Shown here: piece by piece, positions 18,026 to 27,165 of the stretch
How the letters are laid out: each line of letters opens with the position of its first letter
How positions within the stretch are numbered: the first letter of the stretch is position 1
Assembly: GCA_963701815.1 (NCBI GenBank)
Contig: CAVPBN010000041.1
Location: 1 to 64,000, forward strand
Direction: 5' to 3'
Origin: AP-15 sp963701815
Lineage (GTDB): Bacteria; Pseudomonadota; Alphaproteobacteria; ATCC43930; CGMCC-115725
Length of the DNA stretch: 64,000 nucleotides
Translations under genes and position numbers: made by a program
The notes under the pieces: model-generated
What the model saw: the letters and a program-made list of their open reading frames with translations, nothing else
What the model was told of the DNA's origin: nothing
Database searches by the model: none

Positions 18026-20410
18026 ATGGCTGTCGTCGGCTCGATCTCACAGCAGATCTGGGACATGAAGTATCGCCTCAGGGCGCCGGCGATCGGGGAC
18101 ATGCCGGGCGTGCCGCTCGACAAGACGATCGAGGATACTTGGCGGCGGGTGGCGACCGCGCTTGCCGCATCCGAGCGCGATCCGGCGCTGTGGGCCGAGC
18201 GCTTTTACGATGCGATGACCGATTTCGCTTTTTTGCCGGCGGGACGGGTCGTCGCCGGCGCCGGCAGCGGCCGATCGGTGACCTTGTTCAACTGCTTTGT
18301 GATGGGGTCGATCCCGGACGATCTGAGCGGCATCTTTGCCCATCTGCGCGAGGCGGCGCTGACGATGCAGCAGGGCGGCGGCATCGGCTACGATTTCTCG
18401 ACCCTGCGGCCCTCGGGTGCGCCGGTCAAAGGCGTCGGCGCCGATGCTTCCGGGCCGCTGTCGTTCATGGATGTGTGGGACGCGATGTGCCGCACGATCA
18501 TCAGCGCCGGCTACCGCCGCGGCGCGATGATGGCGACGCTCGCCTGCGACCACCCGGATATCGAAGCCTTCATCGAGGCCAAGCGCGAGCCGGGCCGCCT
18601 GCGGATGTTCAACCTCTCGGTGCTGGTCAGCGATGCGTTGATGAAGGCGGTCGACGAAGACGCGCCTTGGCAGCTGTCGTTTGACGGCGCGGTCGCCAAG
18701 GTGCTGCCGGCGCGCGAGTTGTGGGACAAGATCATGCGGGCGACCTACGCCTATGCCGAGCCCGGCGTGATCTTTATCGATCGCATCAATCGTCGAAACA
18801 ACTTATGGTATTGCGAGACGATCAGATCCACCAATCCTTGCGGCGAGCAACCCTTACCGCCCTATGGCGCCTGCCTGCTCGGCTCGCTCAACCTGGCGCG
18901 GCTGGTCGACCGCCCGTTCACCGCCGCGGCGCGGCTCGATATCGAGCGGCTGCGCCGGCTGGTGCCGGATTGCGTGCGGATGATGGACAATGTCATCGAC
19001 CTCTCGCGGTTTCCGCTGGACCGGCAGCGCGACGAGGCGCTGCAGAAGCGCCGGATCGGTCTCGGGGTCACCGGCCTCGGCGACGCGCTGATCATGTGCG
19101 GGCGGCGCTACGGCTCGGCGAGCGCGGTCGCCATGGTCGAAGACTGGCTCGGCACGATCCAGCGCGAGGCCTATCTCGCTTCGGCGGCGCTCGCTTCGGA
19201 GAAAGGCCCGTTCCCGCTCTTCGATCGCGAGCGCTATCTCGCCGGCGAGACCGTCGCCGGGCTCGACGGCGAGGTCAAGGACAGCATCGCCGCGCACGGC
19301 ATCCGCAACGCTCTCCTAACCTCGGTCGCCCCGACCGGCACGATCTCGCTGTTTGCCGATAATGTCTCCTCGGGCATCGAGCCGGTCTTCAGTTTCCGTC
19401 ACACGCGCAACCTGCTGCTGCCCGACGGCACGCGCCGCGAAGAGGAGGTGGTCGACTACGCCTACCGCCTGTTCCGCCGGCTCTGCGGCGAAGAGGCGCC
19501 GTTGCCGGACTACTTCGTCGATGCGCAGGTGCTGACGCCGAAGGACCACCTCGTCATGCAGGCGGCGGTGCAGAAGCATGTCGACAGCTCGATCTCGAAA
19601 ACGATCAACGTCCCGGCCGAGATCCCGTTCGACCAGTTCAAGGATGTCTACCTCGAGGCCTATAGGCTCGGCTGCAAGGGCTGCACCACATACCGCCCGA
19701 ACGAGGTGACCGGCGCGGTGCTGGCGGTAAAGCCGGCCGCCCCCCCTTCAGGCATCGGCGACACGCCGCGGCAGCCGGAATTGCCGCTGCCGCCGCCGGC
19801 GATTTCGGCAAAACCGGCGGACCTCTTCGAGGCCGGCGGCGTCGTCTATATGACGCAGCCCTTGAGCCGGCCCGAGGCGTTGCCGGGGCAAACCTACAAG
19901 CTGATTTGGCCGGACAGCGAGCACGCCCTCTACATCACCCTCAACGACATCGTCCAGGACGGCAGACGGCGCCCGTTCGAGGTGTTCATCAACTCGAAAA
20001 ACATGGAGCATTATGCCTGGACCGTCGCGCTGACCCGGATGATCAGCGCCGTCTTTCGCCGTGGCGGCGACGTTTCGTTTGTCGTCGAGGAGATGAAGGC
20101 GGTCTTCGACCCGCGCGGCGGCGCCTGGGTCGAGGGCAAATACGTGCCGTCGTTGCTGGCCGCGATCGGCGACGTGATCGAGCGCCACATGATCGATATC
20201 GGCTTTCTGCCGGCGGGCAACCGGCGGCCGGCCGTCGTCCATCAGCAGCAGGCGTCGCTGCAACAGGCCGGGGCGGACAGCGCCCCGATCGCGGGTCGGC
20301 GGCCGGCGCGTGCGCGCCTGGCGCAATGTCCTAAATGCGGGCAGGCCGCGCTGATCCGCGTCGAGGGCTGCGATCAGTGCACCAGCTGCGACTATTCCAA
20401 ATGCGGATAG
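18026..20410 (+). CDS. nrdJ: Adenosylcobalamin-dependent ribonucleotide reductase (class II)
   Basis: A 794-residue class II reductase that makes deoxyribonucleotides using vitamin B12, working with or without oxygen. ATG 18026 follows GGAGGAG at 18010-18016. Cys90 in LFNCFVMGS and the Cys of STNPCGEQPLPPYGAC (about residues 270-283) are active-site cysteines; QQGGGIGYDFSTLRP and TSVAPTGTISL are substrate-binding segments. A Pro/Ala-rich linker leads to a second domain (PFEVFINSKNMEHYAW) and a C-terminal zinc-ribbon-like CPKCG ... CDQCTSCDYSKCG, likely the redox-active tail. It is convergent with the Sel1 gene, 21 bp between stops. Complete and intact. Confidence 0.96.
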   Translation: MAVVGSISQQIWDMKYRLRAPAIGDMPGVPLDKTIEDTWRRVATALAASERDPALWAERFYDAMTDFAFLPAGRVVAGAGSGRSVTLFNCFVMGSIPDDLSGIFAHLREAALTMQQGGGIGYDFSTLRPSGAPVKGVGADASGPLSFMDVWDAMCRTIISAGYRRGAMMATLACDHPDIEAFIEAKREPGRLRMFNLSVLVSDALMKAVDEDAPWQLSFDGAVAKVLPARELWDKIMRATYAYAEPGVIFIDRINRRNNLWYCETIRSTNPCGEQPLPPYGACLLGSLNLARLVDRPFTAAARLDIERLRRLVPDCVRMMDNVIDLSRFPLDRQRDEALQKRRIGLGVTGLGDALIMCGRRYGSASAVAMVEDWLGTIQREAYLASAALASEKGPFPLFDRERYLAGETVAGLDGEVKDSIAAHGIRNALLTSVAPTGTISLFADNVSSGIEPVFSFRHTRNLLLPDGTRREEEVVDYAYRLFRRLCGEEAPLPDYFVDAQVLTPKDHLVMQAAVQKHVDSSISKTINVPAEIPFDQFKDVYLEAYRLGCKGCTTYRPNEVTGAVLAVKPAAPPSGIGDTPRQPELPLPPPAISAKPADLFEAGGVVYMTQPLSRPEALPGQTYKLIWPDSEHALYITLNDIVQDGRRRPFEVFINSKNMEHYAWTVALTRMISAVFRRGGDVSFVVEEMKAVFDPRGGAWVEGKYVPSLLAAIGDVIERHMIDIGFLPAGNRRPAVVHQQQASLQQAGADSAPIAGRRPARARLAQCPKCGQAALIRVEGCDQCTSCDYSKCG

Positions 20411-20431
20411 GCGTCGAGCATCAACCGAGGT

Positions 20432-21655
20432 TCATCGAGGCGGGCTCATGGCCGCGACCGCGACGCGGACGAGTTGCAACGAGCCCCGAAACGCCGACTT
20501 TTCGACCAGCAATTCCACCGTCTGCCCCGGGACGCTGCCCCCGATCAGACTGAGCAGCGACGCACGGTCGATGACGGGTTGATCATCGACCGCGGTTATC
20601 ACGTCTCCCGGCTGCAATCCGACAGCGGCGGCGGGGCTCCCGGCTTCGACTGTGCGGATCACGACCCCTTTCGACTGGAGGCTGCCGATCGACTTTGCCG
20701 TCTCCGGGGTCAGGTCGGCGATCGCGACCCCGATATGACCGCGAGACCCGGGCTTCCAATTTGCCGCGGCGCTTTTCGCGGCGACCAGTTCGGCCGGCGA
20801 GATTTCCCGGGACAGCCGGTCGAGATTGGTCGCCGCCTTGGCGCGATCGTCGGCGTCGGACCAACGCTCGGTTATGCCGTACCAGAGATAGGCGGCAATC
20901 GGATTGCGCGGCATCCCCCAGCCCTTGTCGTAGGACAAGGCGAGGTTGAACAGAGCCTGCGGCTGGGCGCCCTGCACGGCCCTGCGAAACAGCGCCACCG
21001 CCTGCTTGAAGTCGAGCGGCACGCCGTCACCGCTGACATACAACGTCCCCAGTTCGTTTTCGGCGTTGTGGTCGCCCTGATCCGCCGCCTTCCAGTACCA
21101 CCGCGCCGCCTCCGCATCGTTCTTGGCCACACCATGTCCGAGATAGTAGAGGCGGCCGAGCTGGTATTGCGCCGCCGCAAAACCCTGGTCCGCCGCTTTC
21201 CGGTACCAAACAGCGGCCAGCGCATCGTCCTGGCCGACCCCCTCGCCCCATTCGTAGTAATTCGCCAGATTGAACTGCGCCATTTCATGGTCCTGGTCGG
21301 CCGATTTCCGATACCAGCCGACGGCGGCGGCGGCGTCCTTTTGGAAACTGACCGTCGGTATCCGGGGATCGTATAAGGTGGCCATGTAGAATTGCGCCAT
21401 TGCGTCGCCCGCATCGGCACGCGTCCGGAGGTCGTTGAGCGCGACCGGGTCGCTGGCCGCACGATCGCGCAGCGACTTGAGATCGACGGTCGGGGCCGCG
21501 GGCGGCTGAGCGCGGGCCTGCGGGACCGGCGCCGCCGGCTGGGCGCTTTGAGGGGCCGGCACCGCGGGCGGCGGCAACGGCGCCGGCGGAGACAGGACGA
21601 TAACCGCCATGGTCGCAGCAAACGCGACCGCCAGCGCCACCGGCGCGGCTATCAT
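20432..21655 (-). CDS. Membrane-anchored Sel1-repeat protein with C-terminal PDZ domain
   Basis: A 407-residue protein. One N-terminal membrane segment (MIAAPVALAVAFAATMAVIV) is followed by a Pro/Ala-rich linker, four or five Sel1-like repeats (AQFNLANYYEWGEGVGQDD, AQYQLGRLYYLGHGVAKND, AENELGTLYVSGDGVPLDF, ALFNLALSYDKGWGM) and a PDZ domain (GHIGVAIADLTPETAKSIG, AVGLQPGDVITAVDDQPV). PDZ plus Sel1 suggests a periplasmic scaffold. The frame is open upstream to the end of the AAA+ gene, and a TTG near 21732 could add about 26 residues (LLDGNQSRLRAAHRYLTEND); then the start would sit directly after the AAA+ stop. Third gene of an operon with 21739 and 22878. No protease catalytic triad was seen. 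Confidence 0.8.
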   Translation of the reverse strand: MIAAPVALAVAFAATMAVIVLSPPAPLPPPAVPAPQSAQPAAPVPQARAQPPAAPTVDLKSLRDRAASDPVALNDLRTRADAGDAMAQFYMATLYDPRIPTVSFQKDAAAAVGWYRKSADQDHEMAQFNLANYYEWGEGVGQDDALAAVWYRKAADQGFAAAQYQLGRLYYLGHGVAKNDAEAARWYWKAADQGDHNAENELGTLYVSGDGVPLDFKQAVALFRRAVQGAQPQALFNLALSYDKGWGMPRNPIAAYLWYGITERWSDADDRAKAATNLDRLSREISPAELVAAKSAAANWKPGSRGHIGVAIADLTPETAKSIGSLQSKGVVIRTVEAGSPAAAVGLQPGDVITAVDDQPVIDRASLLSLIGGSVPGQTVELLVEKSAFRGSLQLVRVAVAAMSPPR

Positions 21656-21738
21656 GCTCGCCCGATACAGCGCGTCGTTCTCGGTCAAGTACCGATGCGC
21701 CGCCCGAAGCCGCGATTGATTGCCGTCGAGCAAATCGC

Positions 21739-22881
21739 TCAGGACGCAACCTCCATCGTCTCGACGGCCTGATCGAGATCCTCGATGGTCAAGGCGCTCA
21801 GGTCGGCATCGGCGTCGGCGGCAATCCGCGCCGCCTGAGCTTCGCGGACGCGCTCGACCAACGTGCGCATCGAGCGCGCATTGCCCCAGTCTTCCCGACC
21901 CTTTGCGCCCGCGATCCACGGCCGGACCCGCGCTTCGAAGCCCGATGGGAGCACCAACTGTTCCTGGGCCGTCAGCCGGGCAAAGATCTCGACGAGTTCG
22001 TCCTCGCCGTAGGGCGGAAAATCGATCCGGCGGGTAAAGCGGCTCGACAATCCGGGATTGCTGTCGAGAAAACGGCGCATCTTATCGGGATACCCGGCGA
22101 CGATGACGACGATGCGGTCGCGATTGTCCTCCATGAATTTGAGGAGCGTCGATATCGCCTCCTGACCGAAATCTCCCTGGCCGCCGGTGATCAGCGAATA
22201 GGCTTCGTCAATGAACAGGATCCCGTTGAGCGCGTCCTTGCAAAGGGCAAGCGTCTTGGTGGCGGTTTGGCCGATATAGCCGGCAACCAGTCCTTCGCGA
22301 TCGACTTCCACGACGTGGCCTTTGCGCAACAGGCCGATCGCCGCGTAAATGTTGCCGAGAGCGCGCGCCACCACCGTCTTGCCGACGCCCGGCGGCCCGG
22401 TGAAGACCATGTGCAAACTCATCGGCGTGACCGGCAACCCTTGCTCGCGGCGCCGACGTTCGACCTGGAGCCGCGCAGTCAGCCGATTGATCTCCTCTTT
22501 GACCTGCGCCAGGCCGACCATCGCGTCGAGTTCGGCTATGGCGCGATCACCCGGTCGCGATTGCGGTTTGGGCGGTGGAACGTGAAGCCGCGGCAGAGGT
22601 GCGGCATCGGGCGCGGGGCCGACCTGCAGAACGCCGCTCGCCAATCGCTTGGGCCAGCTCTGGACGATCCGCAACCCGAGATAGAATGCGGCCAACACTC
22701 CGGTCGCGCCCGAGACGGCAGCGATCCACGGGAGCATCTGGCGCGAGACATGTCCGATTGCACCGCCGATCCCCGCCAGGTTCGCCGTCACGATCGCAGC
22801 CGCGACCCCGGAGACCACAATGAGCGTGAAGGTCGCCGCCATCGGGTGGCGCTCCAGCAAACTCCTTCGCTGAGTGTTCAT
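21739..22881 (-). CDS. Membrane-anchored CbbX/SpoVK-like AAA+ ATPase
   Basis: A 380-residue protein. Two N-terminal membrane segments (FTLIVVSGVAAAIVTANLAG and LPWIAAVSGATGVLAAFYLG) precede a cytoplasmic AAA+ domain of the CbbX/CfxQ type: IAELDAMVGLAQVKEEI, Walker A GPPGVGKT, pore loop GLVAGYIGQTATKT, Walker B ILFIDEAYSL, arginine finger region LSSRFTRRIDFPPY. CbbX remodels Rubisco, but no Rubisco genes are here and CbbX lacks membrane helices, so another substrate is likely. The ATG overlaps the stop of the upstream gene (ATGA), which fixes the start. It is the middle gene of a three-gene operon of membrane proteins. Confidence 0.88.
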   Translation of the reverse strand: MNTQRRSLLERHPMAATFTLIVVSGVAAAIVTANLAGIGGAIGHVSRQMLPWIAAVSGATGVLAAFYLGLRIVQSWPKRLASGVLQVGPAPDAAPLPRLHVPPPKPQSRPGDRAIAELDAMVGLAQVKEEINRLTARLQVERRRREQGLPVTPMSLHMVFTGPPGVGKTVVARALGNIYAAIGLLRKGHVVEVDREGLVAGYIGQTATKTLALCKDALNGILFIDEAYSLITGGQGDFGQEAISTLLKFMEDNRDRIVVIVAGYPDKMRRFLDSNPGLSSRFTRRIDFPPYGEDELVEIFARLTAQEQLVLPSGFEARVRPWIAGAKGREDWGNARSMRTLVERVREAQAARIAADADADLSALTIEDLDQAVETMEVAS

Positions 22882-23432
22882 GGGCAACCCTCGACAGGCG
22901 TCCACCATACCTGGATCGGCACAGATCCCTTCAGTTCATTGCTCATATATTGCGGTCTCAATGCGACTATAACGTCGTTCGCCTCGCCGACCAAGGTTAA
23001 GATCCCCCGCCCACTGGAATAGGGGGCAGGATACGGAAATGCGACCAGGCTCGGCGCCGTCGTCAACGCAAACGGCGGCGACTGATAGCCGCGCGATACA
23101 ATTCTGACCGTGCCGCCGCGGGTATTGGGACTGTGCCAGACGGCAATCCGGGCCAGCGGCTCGCGGCAGCGGCGGGCTTCCTCGATGATCTGGGCCGCAT
23201 GACTGGGCGTCAGCGTGCCCTGTACTTGCGGGAGCGAGGCCGTAGGCACCAACTCCAGTTGCCGGCTCTCGGTACCCCCGGGTTTTGTTCCGACCAGAGC
23301 GCCCACCATCCCGCCGATGACGCCGCCTCCGACGACCCCTGCCCCGACGATGGTCAGCAAGCGGCGGCGGGTCATCGGGCCTGCCGCCGACGGCTGCGTT
23401 TCGGCTGCTCCGCCTCGATTGCCGCCGATCAT
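22878..23432 (-). CDS. Unrecognised membrane-anchored or Tat-exported protein
   Basis: About 184 residues from ATG 23432 (MIGGNRGGAAETQPSAAGPM); an upstream ATG at 23498 is also possible. TRRRLLTIVGAGVVGGGVIG is either a Tat-like signal or one membrane helix, with glycine-zipper spacing. The exported part has SHAAQIIEEARRCREPLARI, RIVSRGYQSPPFALT and ends SVPIQVWWTPVEGCP, with no family I recognise. Its stop overlaps the start of the AAA+ gene, so expression is coupled. The neighbouring ATPase and Sel1/PDZ protein suggest the three proteins form one membrane complex; the role is unknown. Confidence 0.65.
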   Translation of the reverse strand: MIGGNRGGAAETQPSAAGPMTRRRLLTIVGAGVVGGGVIGGMVGALVGTKPGGTESRQLELVPTASLPQVQGTLTPSHAAQIIEEARRCREPLARIAVWHSPNTRGGTVRIVSRGYQSPPFALTTAPSLVAFPYPAPYSSGRGILTLVGEANDVIVALRPQYMSNELKGSVPIQVWWTPVEGCP

Positions 23433-23599
23433 CCTCGCCGATGTCCCTCGCCCGGATATCGCGAGCCAAGCACTAGCCGGTGTGGGAAGTTGCAACAAGA
23501 GGGCATCGCCGGGCGCGAAGCCCGGAGGGAGCGGTCGGCAGCGGCCTGCCGAAAGTGAGCCGGACGGCGGGCGAGCCGGCCGGTGCGGCTAAGCTGCGG

Positions 23600-24241
23600 T
23601 CAGTCGGCGCGGGCGGTCGTGCTGGTCAGCATCTCGGCCTTGTGGTTCAGCGCCGCGATCAGACCGTCGACGCCCTGGCTGCGCAAGATCGCGGCAAATT
23701 CCGAGCGGCGGGTCGCCAACTCGCTGATCGTGCCGTCGAGATAAACGTCGGAGATCAGCCAGCTGTCGCCGCTTTGATGCAAAAGGTAGTCGACCTCGAC
23801 CGGTTCGCCGCTGGTTTTGACGATCTCGCTGTTGACGATGACGCCGGCGGCGGCGGGCCGCTGGCCGGTCACCCGTAGTTTCTGACCTGAATAACTGTCG
23901 AAACGCTCGGCATAAGTGGCCGAAATATAGCGCCCGAAACTCTCCGTCAGCTGCCGTCTCTGGTTGTCGCTCAGAGAGACCCAGGCCGGTCCCACCGACA
24001 GGCGCGTCATCAGCGGCAGATCGAAGGATCGACAAATCACCGGCTGCAAACGCAAGAAGCGCCCGGTCTGCCCTAAGGTCGGGCCGTTTCTCATCGTCGT
24101 CAGCAGCTCATTGTACAGGCTTTGTATAGTATCGCCGCTGCTCGCCGCCAGGGCAGGTCCGGCGACGGGCCCCATCGCCACCGCCATCATTACGGCAATG
24201 CCGGCAACCTTGGGCCATATCCGGCTCAATTTCACGCGCAT
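23600..24241 (-). CDS. MlaC/Ttg2D-family phospholipid-binding periplasmic protein
   Basis: About 213 residues of the Tol/MlaC family, which carry phospholipids between membranes for an Mla-type ABC transporter. The start at 24241 (MRVKLSRIWPKVAGIAVMMA) begins a signal peptide ending near GPVAGPALA. The mature part shows the usual order: LPLMTRLSVGPAWVSLSDNQ, FGRYISATYAERFDSYSGQ, VDYLLHQSGDSWLISDVYLD and SQGVDGLIAALNHK. The frame is open to 24283. No MlaD, MlaE or MlaF genes are adjacent, so it works with a transporter encoded elsewhere or in another pathway such as hopanoid transport (HpnM-like). Confidence 0.85.
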   Translation of the reverse strand: MRVKLSRIWPKVAGIAVMMAVAMGPVAGPALAASSGDTIQSLYNELLTTMRNGPTLGQTGRFLRLQPVICRSFDLPLMTRLSVGPAWVSLSDNQRRQLTESFGRYISATYAERFDSYSGQKLRVTGQRPAAAGVIVNSEIVKTSGEPVEVDYLLHQSGDSWLISDVYLDGTISELATRRSEFAAILRSQGVDGLIAALNHKAEMLTSTTARAD

Positions 24242-24536
24242 GTCGAAAACATGCTGCTTTTTTGACGCAAACAACTCGACCATAGTGAGTTACTTCAAGC
24301 CTCCTTGCCGTCCCAGCCTAGGTGCGCACGCGCAGCGGACTTTCAAGCTCTCGGCAGAGAGTTGCCGAGATTTTCCGTCGACGCCTTTGACGATCGCTTC
24401 GCGTCCTCGGCGCGCTTATTACCTGATTGATTAGACATACGAAATACGGACGGTCAGGATCGGCGGCATCACGTCCGGGGACAAAATGTCGCGTGTCAGA
24501 ACCTCGTCAAACACATCCCAACCATAACCCCACCAG

Positions 24537-25826
24537 ATGGCTGCCATGCATTCTCCGTTTGATCTGTTCGCATTTCTATTGGCGCTGGCAGCAATCTGCG
24601 GCTGGTTGAACCAGCGGTTGCTGAAATTGCCGCTGACGGTCGGGCTGCTGCTGCTCGCTGTCGTCGGGACCGGGCTTTTGATCGCCGTTGATGCCGCGAT
24701 GCCGGAATTCGCGCTCAAGCCGGCGCTGCGCGGTGTGCTCGGCAGCGTCAATTTTCCGGCGGCGCTGCTCAACGGGTTTTTGAGCTTTTTGTTGTTCGCC
24801 GGCGCGCTCGAAGTCGATTTCGCCGAACTCTTCGCGCGGAAATGGACGATCCTGATGCTGGCGACCTTTGGCACGGTACTGTCGACGGCGCTGATCGGGG
24901 CGGCGCTGTTTGGCGTGTCGGCGGCGCTGGGCATCGGTATTCCGCTGGTCTGGTGCCTGGTCTTTGGCGCTCTGATCTCGCCGACCGATCCGGTCGCCGT
25001 TCTGCTCGTCCTGAAGCGGGTCGGCATCCCGAGCGACCTGCAGGCGACCTTTGCCGGCGAAAGCCTGTTCAACGACGGGATCGGCGTCGTTCTGTTCACG
25101 CTGTTGCTGTCGCTGGCGGTCAACGCCGGGAGCGCCGTCCAAAGCCCGATGACCGTCGCCGGGCTGTTCCTGTTGGAGGCGGTCGGCGGCGGATTGCTGG
25201 GGCTCGGCCTCGGCTATGTCGCGTTTCTGCTGATCCGCGGGGTCGACGATTACAATGTCGAGCTGATCATCTCGCTTGCCCTGGTAACCGGCACCTACAG
25301 CCTCGCCGGCATACTCGATGTTTCTGGGCCGGTCGCCGTCGTCGTCGCCGGGATTCTGATGGGCAATCACGGGATGGAACGGGCGATGAACGAACTGACC
25401 CGCGAGCATCTCAAGACATTCTGGCTGCTGGTCGACGATACCCTGAACGCCTTGTTGTTCCTGCTGATCGGCCTCGAGATCGCGGCGATCGATCTGGCGG
25501 GGCGCGCATTGCTCGCGGCTGCGGCGATGGTGCCGATCACGCTGGCGGCCCGCTGGCTCAGCGTCACCGCATCGGCGCTGCCGCTCAATCTTCGCCTGCC
25601 GGGGCGGTTCGGCGCGTTTCTGGTCTTGACCTGGGGCGGCTTGCGCGGCGGCATCTCGGTGGCGCTGGCCCTCGGATTGCCGCGCACCCCCTACAGCGAC
25701 GCGATCCTGACGATCGCCTACGGCATCGTCCTGTTCTCGATCATCGTGCAGGGTTTGACCCTCGAATGGGTCGCCCGCCATACGCTGGCGGCAATGCCCG
25801 AGACAGCGCCGGCGGAACCCGGATAG
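24537..25826 (+). CDS. Na+/H+ antiporter, CPA1/NhaP family
   Basis: A 429-residue inner-membrane protein with about 12 hydrophobic segments. The CPA1 signature is clear: GALISPTDPVAVLLVLKRVG holds the conserved TDP, and AGESLFNDGIGVVLFTLLL the ND ion-binding pair. LVLTWGGLRGGISVALALG near the C-terminus is the other conserved helix. It exchanges sodium (or potassium) for protons. ATG 24537 (MAAMHSPFDLFAFLLA) is used; ATG 24546 is an alternative. It is followed 61 bp later by a cyclic-nucleotide-gated potassium channel, so the two may cooperate in ion homeostasis. No cytoplasmic regulatory tail is present. Confidence 0.92.
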   Translation: MAAMHSPFDLFAFLLALAAICGWLNQRLLKLPLTVGLLLLAVVGTGLLIAVDAAMPEFALKPALRGVLGSVNFPAALLNGFLSFLLFAGALEVDFAELFARKWTILMLATFGTVLSTALIGAALFGVSAALGIGIPLVWCLVFGALISPTDPVAVLLVLKRVGIPSDLQATFAGESLFNDGIGVVLFTLLLSLAVNAGSAVQSPMTVAGLFLLEAVGGGLLGLGLGYVAFLLIRGVDDYNVELIISLALVTGTYSLAGILDVSGPVAVVVAGILMGNHGMERAMNELTREHLKTFWLLVDDTLNALLFLLIGLEIAAIDLAGRALLAAAAMVPITLAARWLSVTASALPLNLRLPGRFGAFLVLTWGGLRGGISVALALGLPRTPYSDAILTIAYGIVLFSIIVQGLTLEWVARHTLAAMPETAPAEPG

Positions 25827-25887
25827 CGCGGTTTCGGCGGCCCCGGAAAAAGCCCCGACATCGTCGTGCCCCCGGATAGAATGCCGC

Positions 25888-27084
25888 ATGCGCTGGCGAG
25901 GCCGAGGGCGAGTCGGGGAGCGGGTTCGCGAGATTTTGCGTGCGGACGCGCCGGCGCCCTCGGCCCGGCTGTTTCGCGGGGTTCATCATGCAATGGCGGC
26001 TGCCGGAATCGGCGTCATGCTGGCCGATACGGTGCCGTCATGGCAGCGCACGCATGATGCGCTGCTCGACGGCGCCTTTCACCTGATCGCCCTGTTCTTC
26101 GTCGCGGAATTTGCGGCGCGCGTGATTATCGCACCGCTGGCCGTCGCCGATCGGCCGGCCTGGCGGGCCCGGCTTGCCTTCGTCGCCTCGCCGGGCGGAA
26201 TCTTCGATCTGCTCGGTGCGCTTCCCGGCGTCCTGGTCCTGATTTTCGCCGCGCCGGATGCGATGCTGTCCGGCATCGTCTGGGTGTTCAAATTCGTCCG
26301 CTATACGCCGGGTCTGGCCGGCCTGCACCGGGTGGTCAGCCACGCGCGCGAGCCGCTGGCGTCATTGCTGCTGGGCTTCGGGGTCGTCCTGCTGAGTTCG
26401 GCAAGCCTCGAATATCTGTTCGAGCGGGCCGCCCAACCCAATCGGTTCAGCTCGATCCCGGCCGCACTGTGGTGGGCGATCGAGACGCTGACGACGACCG
26501 GGTATGGCGACAGCGTGCCCGATACCCTGGCAGGACGGGTGCTGGCCGGGGCGGTGATGATCTGCGGGATCATGGTGTTGGCGCTGACCGCCGGCATTCT
26601 CGCAACCGGCTTTGCCGAGGAGATGCGGCGCTTTGCCTTCCTGAGGACTTGGAGCATCATCGCGAAAGTACCGTTTTTTCAGGGCATTGGGGCCGAGATC
26701 ATCGCTGAGGTCGCCTGGCTGCTGCGGCCGCGCGACTATCCGGCCGGGACCGTCGTCGTGCGCCGCGGCGAGCGTGGCGACTGCATGTATTTCATCGCCA
26801 CCGGCGAGGTCGAGATCCGGGTGAGCCCGCATCCGCTGCGCCTGGCGGCCGGCGATTTCTTTGGCGAGATTGCGCTGCTGACCGGCGCGCCGCGCACCGC
26901 AACGGTGGTCGCAGCCGAACCGTGCACGCTGTTGAGGCTCGATATCGTCGAATTCCGCGAGCTGATCGGCCGCCGCCCGGATCTGGCCCGGGTCATCCTC
27001 GACGCGGCGACGCAGCGCCTCGGCGCCCCGGCCCTGCCGGTCCCCGAGCCGGGCGCGGGCATCGGCTCCGATCTGACCGCATGA
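25888..27084 (+). CDS. Cyclic-nucleotide-gated potassium channel (MlotiK1-type)
   Basis: A 398-residue six-helix ion channel with a cyclic-nucleotide-binding domain. The selectivity filter TTTGYGD lies at residues 202-208 between two pore helices, defining K+ selectivity. The S4 region (VWVFKFVRYTPGLAGLHRVV) has few positive charges, as in MlotiK1, so it is probably gated by ligand rather than voltage. The C-terminal domain (about 265-385) shows GDFFGEIALLTGAPRTATVV with the phosphate-binding Gly-Glu and Arg of cAMP-binding domains. The TGA stop is the first part of a 28-bp perfect palindrome. Confidence 0.92.
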   Translation: MRWRGRGRVGERVREILRADAPAPSARLFRGVHHAMAAAGIGVMLADTVPSWQRTHDALLDGAFHLIALFFVAEFAARVIIAPLAVADRPAWRARLAFVASPGGIFDLLGALPGVLVLIFAAPDAMLSGIVWVFKFVRYTPGLAGLHRVVSHAREPLASLLLGFGVVLLSSASLEYLFERAAQPNRFSSIPAALWWAIETLTTTGYGDSVPDTLAGRVLAGAVMICGIMVLALTAGILATGFAEEMRRFAFLRTWSIIAKVPFFQGIGAEIIAEVAWLLRPRDYPAGTVVVRRGERGDCMYFIATGEVEIRVSPHPLRLAAGDFFGEIALLTGAPRTATVVAAEPCTLLRLDIVEFRELIGRRPDLARVILDAATQRLGAPALPVPEPGAGIGSDLTA

Positions 27085-27110
27085 TGCCGCGGCGGCGCCG
27101 CCGCGGCATC
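27083..27110 (+). terminator. Perfect 28-bp palindrome at the end of the channel gene
   Basis: GATGCCGCGGCGGC followed directly by its reverse complement GCCGCCGCGGCATC. It starts inside the stop codon of the channel gene and lies 56 bp before ftsH. It would fold into a very stable hairpin but has no T-run after it, so it is a possible Rho-assisted terminator or RNA-end stabiliser. Confidence 0.5.
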
Positions 27111-27165
27111 GACCGTCAACTATATATCGCATAGCGTACAGACCGAACGCCGAGGTCGGGACGAC

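Noticed and set aside
20432..23432. Type VI secretion or Rubisco-activase cluster
   Set aside because: The AAA+ protein is CbbX-like but has membrane helices, and neither Tss nor Rubisco genes are present.
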